From Nemertoderma westbladi (lineage: Eukaryota > Xenacoelomorpha > Nemertodermatida > Nemertodermatidae): DNA of 64,000 bases. The notes beneath the pieces were generated by a model that was not told where the DNA came from, did not search any database, and worked only from the letters and a program-made list of their open reading frames with translations. Positions 21,506 to 36,500 of the stretch are shown here, in pieces (position 1 is the first letter of the stretch; each line of letters opens with the position of its first letter). Position numbers and translations under genes: made by a program. Location of the stretch: the NCBI GenBank assembly GCA_032718475.1, contig JAUCBJ010000785.1, positions 57,837 to 121,836 on the forward strand, in the 5' to 3' direction.

Positions 21506-24500
21506 GTGAGTTAATATTATTAACAAATAATAAGAAATATTAAGTAATATTATGTGAGGGTCTAAGATGTGACTTATTATTAGAATTATTATATATATTA
21601 TTATTAAATTATTACAGCCCTATTATTAGTACCGTGCTATAAAATGTTGTAAAAAAATCCCCCCCCCCCCCCCCCCCCTAAAATCTATAAACTTTAACGA
21701 AAACGTCTGATTTTTTGTCGAAAAAAAAATATATCGAAAGAATGAAATGGGGTGGTTACTTTGCAGCACCAAAAGTTAAGTTGCCAGATCACTGCAACTC
21801 GTATTTTTCGGCGTAATATGTCAAATTTTGGTGCTAGCACCAAATTTCGTACCCAACACCAAAAAGTATAAGTTTGAAATGTCCAGTGCTGTTTTTTATT
21901 GATTTCATCGGATTTAGGACCCTCATAAATGTATAACTCAAGAAACAAGATGTTACTACCTATTGATCAATAAATAAAAAATAAAAAAAATAATAAATCG
22001 TGTAAATCATGTGCAATTAAAAAATATGTTATTACAAATCATATTTCTTGTAATGTAATTTTCAAAAACATCTCAAAATAAGTACCAAATGTAGGGCTAT
22101 AACTCGAAAACTTTCCAATATTTTTAAAAACCGTTTTGACTATTAGGAAGACAATAGCTTTTTAGGAAAAGTCAGAGTTTCAGAGTTATAACAAAAAACC
22201 ACAGGGGGGAGGGGGTGGGGGTCATATTGACCCCCCCCCCCGTGTTTAATAGGGTTAACGATGACTCTCCAGATATAACCGAGAGTCTCCCTAATGATCT
22301 ATAGATTTTGATACATTATGTCAACCAATCAGCCACCAGCTGATATTCTCGGTCTACGGAAAGCTGCAAAGTAATCACTAACTTTAGTAGCAATAAAACT
22401 CTAGAACACGTCTTGAGCATTCTCCATTGATGATAGCCATTGTGCTGTGGCCATAGTTTAATGTGTAAAATTATTTACCGTTCATTTGTTAGAGTAACTA
22501 CTGTACAGTTAATTTCATAAAAAGGATATGTATTTAATCAATATTCCTAAATATTACAATATTAATTTTAATAATTAAGCAATCAGAACGCCGATAAGAT
22601 GAATTGAGTTGAGCCGAGTCTGTATTTATGTTATGTGGGAGAGCAGAGAGGTACAGCGAGGGAGAATCAGTGATGGGGTTTAAATAAATAAATATACAAG
22701 GGTGATATACGCTGAATATAATTTATCCAGCAAGCTAATTTGATCCCAAATGGTATTCTATCATTAATTAATGGATATATATTTATGTAATTTGTAATTA
22801 AACCAGATTGATTGATCGCTTGCTATTTTTTTCCAGATTACCAATATAAAACAATTTAAATATTAAACACTAAAACAAGGAACTGGTAAATAATATATTA
22901 TAGTGTATGGTGTACGTGTAGTTACTACTGTATTTAATTCATTAAGTAATAGATAGGGCCTACTGATCAAACTGAAAGTAAATAAAAAGTAACTGAAAAT
23001 AGTGTAGCTGTGTAGTGAACGGCTATGATTTAGGGCTTGTCTAATCAGCACGATTTATGATTACCTAATTAAAAGTTTAAAAATAGTCTTAATGTGCTGT
23101 ACCAATTGCAACCGTTAAAATGGAGGGATAGCCTTATGCGGTGAACCGCGTTTCCATAAGGTTCCCAGTGAAATTCAAAATACAGAGGGCGATGAATATT
23201 ATTTAAAATACAAACAGAACGGATTGGTGAACGATTAAAATACAGGTGGAATGAGGCGGAGGGACTGACATATTTAAAAAATTTAGAAATGGGCGTTGAT
23301 AGTGACGATCTAAAACATGATTAAAATTCAAGTAGGTTATGGTTGTGGCGGTGAGAAGTTTAAGTGGTGGTGGGATTGATTAACTAAAAAATGATTAAAA
23401 TACAAAATGGGGGGCTGAGGCTGATGAACTTAAAAATAATTAAAAAGATAGGTAGACTGACAAATTTTAAAATTACCAAAATACAATTACATTTCGGGCG
23501 GTGAATATAAAAATACTCAAAATCCAAACATGGCTAATAATGGAGGTAGAATATGTGGATGAGGCTGATAAAAATAATTAAAACACACAACACAATTTGA
23601 AGCTGTGAGTTTAATTGAATTTGGCACGTTAACTGAAATGCAAATAAAATGTAGTTGATTGGATTAAAATCAAGCGAAAAGTTTGTAGAAAGGTATTTAA
23701 AAAAAAAAGTTATATTTATTGATTAGTGAATGGAGATTCGGTTTCATTAGTTATTTTTTCGAGGTAATACTTCTTAACTTCATGTTTAAAAACAATTATT
23801 GAACTGGAATTGGTTATGGTGGTGGGGAGATTATTCCACAGCTTGGGGCCGAGGAAACTGAATGAGATCTGGCCGTAAACCGTGTGTCTATGTGGAACGG
23901 ATGCCAGTTCACATGTTGATTGAAGGGAGTAGTTGGCTTCCTGGAAGTCGATGAGGTCCACTAGGTACTGGGGTGCTTGGCTGTGTTTGATTTTGTACAC
24001 CCACGCGAGAATTACGGCCTCTAGACGTTGTTTGAGAGGAAGCCAGTTTATCTCCACGAAATCCGAAGCATCGATGTGCGCTCTCGGCCCGAGGCCCATT
24101 GCAGAAGTGAACGCACTTCCACTGGAGGGCCTCGAGCTGATTCCGCAGTCTTGCCGAGATCGTGAAGAACCACGTGGAGGCCGCGTAGTCGAGGTGGGGT
24201 TGGATGAGAGTGTTACACAGCATTCTGCGGAGGGATCTATCGAGAACTGACCCGTTTCGGTGTAGGAATTTCAATCGGGAGTTGCCTCGCTTAATAATCT
24301 TCCTCGCCATTTCCTCGCCGTTTAGACTCTGGTTCAGTTCGGTCCCCAGGTAGATAACGGATTTGCGATTTGGAATTTTCTTACCATAGCAGTATACCTT
24401 TAAGTCGGGAGCAGTTGCACGTCTCTGGTGTTTACCAAACAGGATGCATTCGGTTTTATCATTGTTTTAATCTTTAGTTTGTTTTCCGTACACCATTGAA

Positions 24501-27500
24501 AGACTCTATCCATTGTGTTTGTTAGTGAATGGGATATCTTCACCAAACATTCGTCACTGTGTGCTAATCCGGAATCGTCAGCAAATACTGGAGCTAATGT
24601 GTCATCTTCGACGGTCTGGGGGAAGTCGTTTGTATCACTAATGTAGAGCAATACTCCAAGGATCGAACCTTGGGGAACTCCGTCGTCGTGAGTCCAGTGT
24701 ACGTACAGTCCGGTGGACTGTACATCTCCAATGGCCACATATTGCTCTCGGTTAGATAAATACGATGTGAACCATTCGCAAGTACTTGTAGCAGCTCCCA
24801 TCGCCTCAGTTTATTTATAACTGTGCGGTGATCCACACCATCAAAAGCTTTGCGCAGGTCTATTAGCACCATCCCGGTTAGCTTTCCAGAGTCGATGGAC
24901 ACCTTGATGTAGTTATCTAGTATCATAAGTGCCGATTATGTTGAAAAACCATGTCTATAACTGGACTGCAACTTGTTTAAAAGATTGTTAGAGACCAGGT
25001 AGCCCATCCATTGGTCGAATACGACTCATTCAAGGATTTTCGATAAAATTGGTAGTAAAGCAATGGGCCGAAAGTTTCCGCGAGCTATGTGAGATCGCTT
25101 TTCCTTGTAGATTGTGTTAAGGCGTGCTATTTTGTAGCCCTGTGGAAATGTTGAAGTTTGTATCGATAGATTCACAATATGTGCAACAGGTTTCACTAAA
25201 AATTCAATTCCATCTGTAATTACTCTAGCTGGAATCAGATCGGGTCCAGTCGCTTTCTTGCTGTCTATTTTATGGAATATTTTATCCACTATGCTTAATG
25301 TCACTGGTTTCAGTTCGAACAAGTCCTTCTCTACCCCTTGTCTGGAGTAGTATTCCTTGGTTACATCATTATTATATCGCCCACTAGCTGGTGTTAGTTG
25401 GGAGACCAGATCCTTGGCTATATTTGAACAGTAGTTGTTGAATTCTTCACATATAGTTTGTGTGTCTCGGCAGATTTTTCCATCAATGAGTAGACCACTG
25501 ATCGGGTTGCGTGCGCTTCCCTGTTTCTTTGTTGGCAGACCAATGGCTTTTAATGCCTTCCATAGTTTTTCACTGTCACCAGTAGCTGCCTGTAGGTATG
25601 ATTTTATATGTGAAACCTTTAGTTTACGTTAAGTTAACGTTTAGCAAGCTGGAATGTTTCAGTTCGTCAAGTAGGAGTTCACTCGTGTATTTGCTGAAAA
25701 CCCGGCATTTCATAGTCTTTGGTAATCCTGGCATTCTTTTCTGCCTTTTCCGAGTCGCGAAGACCTTGTAATGGTCACTAACTCTCTCTTTGATTACTCC
25801 GTGGTTGCTAATCATGCCTTCATTTGTAACAAAGACATGGTCTATAATAGTGGCTGTTTTTCGCTGTTCCATTATAACCCGTTTCAACCCATGATTGTTT
25901 GTGAAGTGTAGCAGCTTCTTCAGTTCAATATTGATCCCAGGTATAGATAGAGGGTATTTTTTGAGTGACCTTGAATTTATATCCACAACTGGTGTCATGT
26001 CGATATATGTGTCTCTCATTATGATAACTTCATTATAAGCTGAGATGTCAATACATGTTCTATGTTCTCAAACAGAGATAGGTCAGCATCATGTCTATAT
26101 ACTACTCCAGTTAGCAGCGGTTTTGTATCTGGTAGTAATAGTTCTCCGAATAAAATTTCAGACTGTGTTGCTTTTGAATATTCCAGCTCAATATAATGTA
26201 ACCTTTTGTGGACATACAAGACGATTCCACCACCACTACGTCCAGTTCTGTCTCGCCTAAACGAATTATAGTTTGATATATTAATGTTAACATTACTAAT
26301 GGTGTCATCGAGCCAAGATTCCGTTATTGCTAGTAAATCGATTATGCATGAATTCATTATAATTCGCAACTCGTCAATTTTGTTCTTTAAGTGACAGATA
26401 TTAACATACACAAAATGTATTCCCTTTGAATTGAAACTTGTGAGCCAGTCATAGGGATTATTGGTTGGTATATCTAAACTTTTGAATTCCTTGTTAGTAG
26501 TTTTATTGCTTACAGTGTGGTGTGATGTTGAGGTTAGTCAATCCAACCAGTCGGCTTCGGTTGTTGGTTTTTTGTGACGTTGCTGTCTGCGAAGCTGTCT
26601 CTCCTTAAACGCAATTTCCTGGTCATAAGGAGACAGATCTCGATCGAAATAAAAGCGCCTTGGATCATCATTGGGCGCAATAATGGTATTGAACGACTTT
26701 TCGGATACGATGCTAGCTGTAGCTTCTATAGATTGAAATATCAATCGTATTGGACATGGTTTACCGTCCTCTCGTCTGTTGCCAAGGTGGGAAATACCAC
26801 AGAATTCTAAGGTCCTCTCTAGGGCAGCGTTTAGGAATTGTGTATCGCTCCGTCGTTGCAATTCCGCAGAAGCTTCCACATCGCCTGGGATGCCACGGAT
26901 GATCACATTTCGTTTACGTTGCTCTTTTGAAGCAATGACCTTCTCAATACTCTCTGCGGTTGGTTGGGGTGGTTGTTCTGCCAATTTCTTCTGTAAATCG
27001 GTGATCTGGTTGGTGTTTTTCTGAACAATATCAGCCCATGAACCGTTGCTTGCATTTGGGTATGTGGTAACTGTGTTACAGGCATCTAGGTGCTGAGAGT
27101 GGGTTGCGATAATTTCGTCAACGTCAGCTTTTAGTGAATTCATGTCCAAGGATAGGATGTTTGTTTCTATGGAAGTTGAATCAGCAACAAGCTTTATTTC
27201 GGATTGCAAAGAATCTGTTTCGCTTGATCCTGCTTTGCTACTTAGCTCTTCATGTATATTTGCAAGTAGACCCTCCAGGTTCTTTATTTTACCTGCAGAG
27301 CGAAAACCGCAGAGGAATGGGGAAGTTGAGAGGAGAGTAGTTTTCTTTTTTCGAACCTCAATCTCGGTCCAAGTTTGCATGAAATCTGAGCACTCGACCT
27401 TGATTGTCTCCCATGTGGCTTGTTTTTGTTTAGTTCCATTCGTGTTGAGGTTCGAACGACGGTGGCTACTGTTACCGTTGTTATTACTCATATTGAACAA

Positions 27501-30500
27501 TGTCCGGTTATCAATCCAGGCCAGTAATACCTCATATAATTAAATAATTAAAATATATACCGGTACGGTACAACAGTATAGTACAGCAAAGTCAGACAGT
27601 AGTTGTACAGTTGGTGTTTTGGTATCCCAGTATCGTATTTAGTAGAGGTATAGGTTCGCCACTAGTAGTAGTTCAAATATGAAATAAGTACAAACCATAT
27701 AAATGGTTAATAAACCGTGTGCAGTAATATATGATAATAATAGATAATAATGATAATAGAAAGTGTTATTAAAGACTAAATGTAATAAGATGATGCCTGT
27801 GGGTAAGTATTTTTTATTTCACATCTCACATTTCACTTATTACATAAATGCAGGTGGATTACACGTCGTGCTTTCCCGAAATCTTCTCGAGGCCCGGCGG
27901 GTTAAACCAATTATATATAATCACAATGCTAGCAAAACTACAGAGAATTGTACAGATCCAACGATCGCAGACTTTCCGGATGATTTCTTTACCCAGAAGG
28001 AGCGGAAACAAGGAGGAGTTATCATTCATTGTTTAATCACCATGTACTTGTTCCTTGGATTTGCTATTGTCTGTGACGATTATTTTGTACCAACATTGGA
28101 GGTGATATGTGAAAGTTAGTGAGTCAGTCAGTCAGTTAGTTTGTTAATTAGGTAGATAGTATTATAAATATTATAAACAATAATACTGCTGTTTTCAGTT
28201 ATTATTTTTTACCAAACTCCTTGGGTGTGCAATCCCAGTGATCCTGGGAATGTTTATCTTTTAGGTTTGCATTTGGAACCAGATGTTGCTGGGGCAACCT
28301 TTATGGCAGCTGGGAGCTCTGCACCAGAACTATTCACGTCTATATTTGGTTAGTTATCTTTGAATTTTTATTTTCATTTGAATGTTGTTTAAAACCTTGA
28401 TATGTAGTGACAATCATTGATGAAATTAACTTGTGCTAAGTAACTTGTATGACATTTATTTATTACAAAATTTCAGCTTATCAGAGAGTTACATTAATAC
28501 CAAGAATCCTTAGATTTACCAGTACAGTGTGATGTATTATTTTATCGTTCAATAGGTTCTCATTTTAATTGCATTTGGTGTAGTAAACTAAACTAAAACT
28601 AAGGTCGTTCAATATAATAAAGACATGATTGTGTCCTGAACTACAGTAATTATTTGAGTGTTCATGCTAATAAATTCTGTACATATAATATAATATCAAT
28701 ATAATATATATGATGCATCTTTACCTAGATTTCGTAATATTACACGTTCTTCATCTAAATTACTAGTTTGTTTGTTCCATATTATATAATCTATGTACAG
28801 TTATGCTATATTACTTTGTAACGAAACTGCAGTATAAAGTATCATTATGTAACTAAAAGTAGAATGTAATTTTAAAAGATCCACTTGTAAATAAGCTTTC
28901 GAGCTTTAGAGGCTATCCTCTATAGATTATATTTTATACTTAGATATTGTGCACTTATTTCTTCTATACGGGTTTTTGTACGAAATAGGGACTTATGTTG
29001 ATTTGTGAATGTGAATGTGAATTTTTATATATATTCCTTTGTATAATTCTATAAATAAATAATAATAATAATTGTACTTTAGGGGTAAGAATGGCCTGTA
29101 ATAATAGATACTATAATTTATACTGAATCTAATGCAACCTATTTGGTCGTCTTGTCTGCAACCTTTTCCCAGAATATGGTGCATTTACAACCAACTGTTT
29201 ATACTCAAATTTGGTTGTCATGCCGTGTTCCAGAATATGCGGAATTTATTATATAGAATAAAATAGCCTCGTATAACGAATGCATATCAAATCAAATCGG
29301 ATCACGACCCTGTCGTCTGCTTATTAGACCTACGATCTGTGAAGAGCCCACAAACACAGCGCGAATATGATTCACATACGATGGTATATTACAGTTTTTG
29401 CAAAATCGACGTACTGAAAGCAACTCAAGTTTGCGCCGCACATCCATTTGTGTTAGAATATCCTATAGTAGATAATGTGGTGGATTATGACTTGATTATT
29501 GAAAAGTGGTACAAATGGATATATAAAGTAATTGACAGTTGTGTACCAAAACGGACCATCCACAGGGCATCTCAACCACCATGGATTTCACAAAAAACAT
29601 CCCACAAATTAAAACAGCTACATACAGTACAACGGAAAAACTCTAAATATAAATCACCTGCACTTACATTACAGATGAAATTTGATCAACTCCAAAAAGA
29701 CATTGAAAGTGACATTATAGAAGATCAAGCGCAGTATGAGACACGCCTTTCAAACTCGAGATCGATGAAACACTTATTTAAATACTTTAAAAGTCTCCGC
29801 AGATCATCACAACTACCACCAGTTTTGCATTAAAGAAATCACATTGCCTCCACGGACATTGAACAAGCTGAGCTTTTTAATGAATTTTTCCAATCTGTCT
29901 TTAAAACACCTCGACTACCTACTAGCAAGGTCTCCCCTCCAATTGATATTGTTGATCCCCCTAACTTCACAACGTCCAGCAACTATGATGTTTCCGGTAG
30001 AGACCGTGGAGAATATTCTGTCCGCTCTTGATGTTACTAAATCCCGAGGACCAGATAATATTTCGCCTGGGTTTCTTAAATCGTTAGGGAAAGTCCTTGC
30101 ACCTTCTTTGTCTACAATATTTAAAATACTGAAAAAAGTCAACTATTTTCCGATTTTGTGTAAACATGCATTAGTAAGTCCCCAACATAAAAATGGGAGT
30201 AAAATTAAAATAATTTTGTACCGTCCGATTTCACTTCTCGCAATCCCAGGGAAAGTATTCGAACGGTGTATATTCATTGCGGTATATGAACAGGTGAGGG
30301 AGCGACTACACAACGCCCAACATGGCTTTAGAAAATGTAGATCAACAATTACACAACTTCTTATTTTTTGGATAATGTATACAAAGGTATGGATGATGGA
30401 CAGTTGGCGGTGGAGACAGTTTACTTGGATTTTCAAAAAGCATTTGACTCAGTTAGCCACGAATCCCTACTTAAAAAGTTGTGGAGAATAGGAGTACGAG

Positions 30501-33500
30501 GAAATCTCTGGTATATTATTCGTAGTTATTTACCTGGAAGAACGAAGCAATATCCACCGCTAGAGACGTAGCTAGTGGCATGGCTCAGGGATCTCTCCTG
30601 GGCCCCCTGCTTTTCCTCATCGAGGACAATGACCACCCAGAAGTCTGTGGTGTCAGCATCCCTTATCTTCTCGCAGATGACTGTAAATTAATGTCGATAT
30701 CACCGATAAACGATCCGATAAACACCCTACTCGATATTGATCAACTTATTACTTGGGGTCTGGAAGCCGGGTTAGAATTCAATGCGTCGAAGTGTAAGCA
30801 GATAGTATTTCGTGGGGATATTGAAGGGCGCAGTATAAACTCAAAATTAATATCGCGCGTTGATAAATAAAAAGATTTGGGAATAACAATTACGTCTAAT
30901 TTGTCCTGGATGGCGCATATCAAGGAGAAATGTAAAAAGGGAAATAATGCATTTCAATTAATCCGAAGAAATTGTGCAGCAACACTTCCTATTCTGGCAA
31001 AATTGAATTTTGTAAAAATCCATGGTGTTACCCATAATTCTATATGGGTCGGCCTGCTGGTATCCAAACAAAACTGATTCCCATCTGGTAGAAAGCATCC
31101 AACGCAGAAGTACAATTTGGATATTAGGCAGTGATGAGTTATACATACACAGAAAGACTATTAAAACTAAATATACTCCCAATATCTTTATACCTCCAAT
31201 TATGTGACCTTCTAACACTATCAAAAATAATAAATAATAAATATGACATCGACTGGACCCAGCACATCAAAGTAAAGACGCACAATCGGGACAGGAATAA
31301 TCGTAGCACAAATCACCTTACATTCGATATATCGCAACCACGGAAATGTATTTCGAAGCAGAATTTTTGGTTCCGTGCGCCGCTTCTAGCTAATCAGTTA
31401 CCATCGCGAACTTAATTTTTTAACCATGTTGGACTAAAGGCTCGACTCCTAGACCTATTCTGGCGACACTTCCATAAACGATATGACGTAGATATCAACT
31501 GTACGTACATGGAGATTAAACTGCGATTGTGTCCAAATGAATTGTAATTTGTGTCTCCCGAATCTTGATGACCTACTCAACCCATAATGATTAATCATAA
31601 TCAAACGCCTTACTTAGACCTAAGTGGTATGGACCTACATCAGTTGTTATTTTGATGTAAATCATTAACTATTTTAAGTAAATACTGTACATATATAATT
31701 TTAATGCAATCGTTTTATTTAAAAACCAAACCATTTTATATTTTACTGCACTATGAATATTTTATTGAATTTTTAGTCTTTTAGTAAATATTGTACACTA
31801 TACAATTTTAATCCAATCATTTTACTTAGAAACTGTTTGTTATTCTTATGAATTTTACTGTATAGCTAAAATTTAAATGCAAGCACGTTGTCACAATTTT
31901 ATAGTACTTAGTTCTGTTATTTTTATGAAATTTTATTGAATTGACCTACTACTGTAGGTGTAATTTTACTTAATTTTATTGCATGGCCAATACACTTTAC
32001 TGTATGATTTATACAATGAGATACTGCTTGACATTTTAATGGTTTAACATCTTAAAACGCAAAAACATCTTTAACATCTTCTCGACCTTATTCACGAAAT
32101 CTTGACACTGACAGGTTTATCCTGTAGGCCACCTGATGTTTAATGTACATAAATAATCGATCCTAGACATGTGTTATATTGTACAATATAAACTCTCTTT
32201 CTCTTTCTAAATTCAATACCGTAAGATATTTTAGATAAATTTGTGCGTTGTAATCTCACTAGGGGGCGACCCCGTCACGTTATCGTGTAAATCCATTTTA
32301 ATAATAATAATAATATGCGAAACCACGCAAAAGAATTTCGAACGCCAATATATCATTTATAATATATTTACGGCCCATTATTCCAAACACCCTATCAACA
32401 TGGCATTTTGGTCACTTGTAGCAATATCGCCATCAAAATACCAAAACACCATGCCATGTCCATATCACACAGCAGTTATCCAAACCAACGTTTAATAATT
32501 TAAATTATAGCATTTAGACAAAATTGTTACAGTTTTGTATAGAGATACATTTCAACACAACATCATACACATACGATATATGTTATGTAAATGTGGCATT
32601 TGGTTTTTCGTAGAAATCGTTATATTTTGCAGCTGTATTTCTTACTGGTGGGGATATTGGTGTTGGAACTATAGTTGGCAGCGCTGTGTTCAATATTCTA
32701 TTTACAGTATCAATGTGTGGACTATTTGCTGGACAGGTAAGTCCGTTTTATTTAATTTAGTCCAAAATAAAAACAACTGAGACAATTTTGATATGGCATG
32801 CAAACAGCAAGAGTTGAATGCAGTCAGCTAATCGGTTGGTTTATCCCAACACAGATAATCTTTGACATTTCCAGAGCCTCCCCACCGAGGAATATACTCC
32901 CCAGTGGAAACTGCTACTCATATAGTGAACATGCCGAACTCAAAAGAAGCATTAAAAGCATGTCCAATAATAAAGCGAGTGGATTAGATGAAATCCCAGC
33001 GGAGGTATGGAAAACCGGAGCGCTAAATAGATAAATAGACCATTATTGAATGTTTGCAACCGGATGTTAATAGGGAAAAAGCCACCACCAATTTGGACTA
33101 AAGGTCAACTAAAGCCTCTCCCCAAGAAAGGAGACCTCGGCATACCAACAAACTATCGTGGGATCTGTCTGCTTGTGGTAGCTGCCAAAATATACAATAA
33201 AATGATTCTATATAGGATTAGGCCTCACATAGAGAAACTACTGCGTAAGAGCCAAAACGGATTTCGACCAAGTAGATCAACAATAGCTCAGATACTTGCA
33301 CTACGGAGACTGATTGAAGGAATTAAGTCAAAGATTCTCCCCGCAGTTATGACTTTTGTGGACTTCAAAAAGGCATTCAACTCCATTCATAGAGGTAAAA
33401 TGCTTGAAATCCTAAGAGCTTATGGAATACCAGAAGTATTTGTTGCTGGCATTGGATTGTTATATTGTGACACAGAAGCGCAGGTACTCTCACCAGATGG

Positions 33501-36500
33501 TGAAATGAGTTTTTCTCAATCCTGGCTGGCGTACTGCAAGGTGACACATTAGCACCATTACTATTTGTAATTGTGCTGGATTACGCAATGAGGACGGCCA
33601 CAAAGGGTGAAGATCTGGGATTCACACTTCAAGAACGCAGAAGTAGTAGATATCCGGCAACTACAGTCACAGACACCGACTTTGCGGATGACATCGCCCT
33701 GCTCTCTAATACTCTAGCTGATGCACTGCACAGCTTCTATTAAATAAAGTGGAGAGGGCTGCTAAGGAGGTTGGATTGCATATAAATGCTACCAAGACCG
33801 AATTCATGACCTTTAATGTTGATGGAAACTTGACAACCATTGATAATAATCAACTAAGGAAGGTCGATGACTTCCAGTACCTTGGATCATGGATAGAGAG
33901 TAGCAAAAAGGACATAGAAGTTAGGAAAGCAAATGCTTTGGTAGCTCTATCAAAAATGGATACCATCTGGAAATCAGATCTCTCCAGGCACCTGAAGACT
34001 AAGTTCTTTCGAGCCACAGTGGAAAGTGTATTTTTATACGGGGGTGAGACCTGGACACTGACTAAATCACTTGAACAACGAATTGATGGTTGCTACACAA
34101 GACTACTAAGGGCAGCCCTAAAGATCAGCTGGAGACAACACATGACAAACGCCGAGCTTTATGGTACAATACCACCTGTATCAACCACCCTCCGTGAACG
34201 CAGATTAAGATTCAGTGGGCACTGCTGGCGAAGTAAAGACGAGGTCATACCAGATCTACTTCTCTGGCAACCAACTCATGGAAAGCGTAGTCGTGGACGA
34301 CCTGCCATAATATATATAGATCAACTTGAAAGGGATACTGAACTTGGGAGAAACGAAATTGCGACAACTATGGAGAATCGGGAAGCCTGGAGGGATCTCA
34401 TTTCCACTGTCCGAGTTTGCTCGACCTAGTAGTAGTAGTATATAGTTGAAAGATAAGTGCATTTGTGTGCCTAAACTAATACTTTATAACTTATCCAAGA
34501 TAGATCGCAAATATACAATTTACCCGAGCCAAAATGAATGTTATATTTTTTATAAAATCTGCAATTTACCACTAAGATATGTATATCACATACCTATCTA
34601 TCCTCCCATGTGCTACAATGAATGTCTACCTAGTCGGATTTGTCGGTTTGTCAGTTAAGTTTTTGACTATTTTTAACTTCAGTTATCTTTTTTTCATTAT
34701 TATATCCGTTTACCACTACAGTAATTGAACAGAGTGATGTTTCGAAATCGTTAGTTTTCATCATATCTGCATTTCGCAATTAAAATTCATCTAAATTAAA
34801 AATCTTTCAAAAGTCACAATTGAAGTACAAATTTAAATTTCACCCCACCTGAAATTCACAATACAAAACTAAATACAGTCATATACCCAATATCGATACT
34901 ATATGAGTTCAGACCAGTTATTCCCCAAAGAGCTCACCTGTGATGGGCCGGAAAATTCATTGGCTGAAAAATCGTAATTCTGAAGCTATATGAGTTTTCG
35001 AGATCACTGATTACGATTTTTTTAAATTCGTGTTTGTTAACGTAAGTAAACTTGAATGTTAAACGAATTTGTTAAACTGCAACCTCCAAATTTATTTTCA
35101 ATTTGTGCTACCTATATTTTTGTTCTTTTATAATTTTATTATTTAATTCAATAATAAAAGAACGGATCGGATACGATATATTTGAATGTCATATTCGTGT
35201 GCAGCATCCCAGAAAACCCGTAAAATCACAAATTTAGTTTGATTTGCGTATGATTTTTGATTATCCAAATTTGTGAAACTTAAATTTTTGTGCCACTAGC
35301 TGCACATAATTGGTTGCTAGAATGGAGCAACAGCACGATAATTAACGTAGTTATTAAATTACAGTTTACACTTTTACAAAGCCCATTAAATTTTAGCCGG
35401 AAAATCTCGGTTTTACAAACAAACCTACCCAAAGAATTGTACAAATACAAAAAATTATGAAATTAAAAACTTCTAAAATTAAATTTGCCCCCCCCCCCCC
35501 CCCCCCCCCAACGAGGATATATTTATCCTCACACTTTAAACCCTCATGCTTGTAGATTATACATCAATGTGTAATAATGATATAGAGAGATATGATGAAT
35601 TTAGTAATTTGCTAAATTATTGATTATACAGTTTATTCTTTATAATTTTCTATTTGAAATAATTTTATGTTTTTCTTCCAGATAATAATTCTCAACTGGT
35701 GGCCAATGTTTAGAGACTGTTTCTTCTATCTGATCAGCGTCCTTCTCCTTATCATATTTCTAGACAACGACTACGTTCATTGGGCCGAAGCAACAACATT
35801 CCTTTGTGTCTACGTAGTTTATATTATAATAATGAAATTCAATGGTTTAATAGAAATAAAGATTCAATCATTACTGAACAACCACCTTCCAAAACTGGCT
35901 TCATGTTGTCCAGCGTTAGTATACGAATTATGGATTAGATGTAACTACGTTGTCCACACACAAAGCTGGACAGGACAGTTATTTTAATGTTTATTTTTGG
36001 TTTTTATTTTTTTAGGTGCAGTAGTTAGAGGGTTTTGTGTTCTTTTGTAGATACAGTTTTATTTTTAATTTAAATTAGACTTATTTTCAGTGCGGTCCCC
36101 CCAGAACTGTACTCCCCTGAGGAAACTCCAGTATTTCAAAAGAAAAGCAAACAGTCAGCCGAATCCGGAGACGACCCGAACGCTCCTCTTTCAATAGCTA
36201 CTAGGTAGGGGTGGGCGCTACTCCTATACCAAGAATTGCTCCCACTTATTTAACTGGTACTCATTTTATCGACCCCAGTGGATGACCTACAACCAGTAGA
36301 TTGAAGGCCCATCGCTCAGCCAACTGAGCTACCCCGCCTTGTACTCATTTAGCTACCACTTAAGGATGCAAGGCAGAGAGATGCGCCCTGGCTAGTCCCT
36401 TAGCATTCCTGATAAAACGAAAACTACCCAGGTCCATGTGAGGATCAAACCCGCGATCTATGAGAGATGTGAATTCAATGCAACCATGGCAACACCAAGG

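Larger units (their letters stand above)
23716..27500 (-). mobile_element. CR1/L2-like LINE, nearly full length, antisense in NCKX-B intron 1
   Basis: On the minus strand: ORF1 (27500-26538), endonuclease (about 26500-25624), reverse transcriptase (about 25400-24400) and the family-typical C-terminal tail (24310-23716: [37 protein letters not shown]). Several frameshifts and stops break ORF2. It is about 3.8 kb, as expected for CR1/L2 elements. The clade within CR1/L2/Rex1 is not certain. Confidence 0.88.

Noticed and set aside
35915-35987. Extension of NCKX-B exon 5 to the downstream stop
   Set aside because: The GTTAGT donor at 35915 joins exon 6 in phase and keeps the whole 588-codon frame; the read-through tail has no family similarity.
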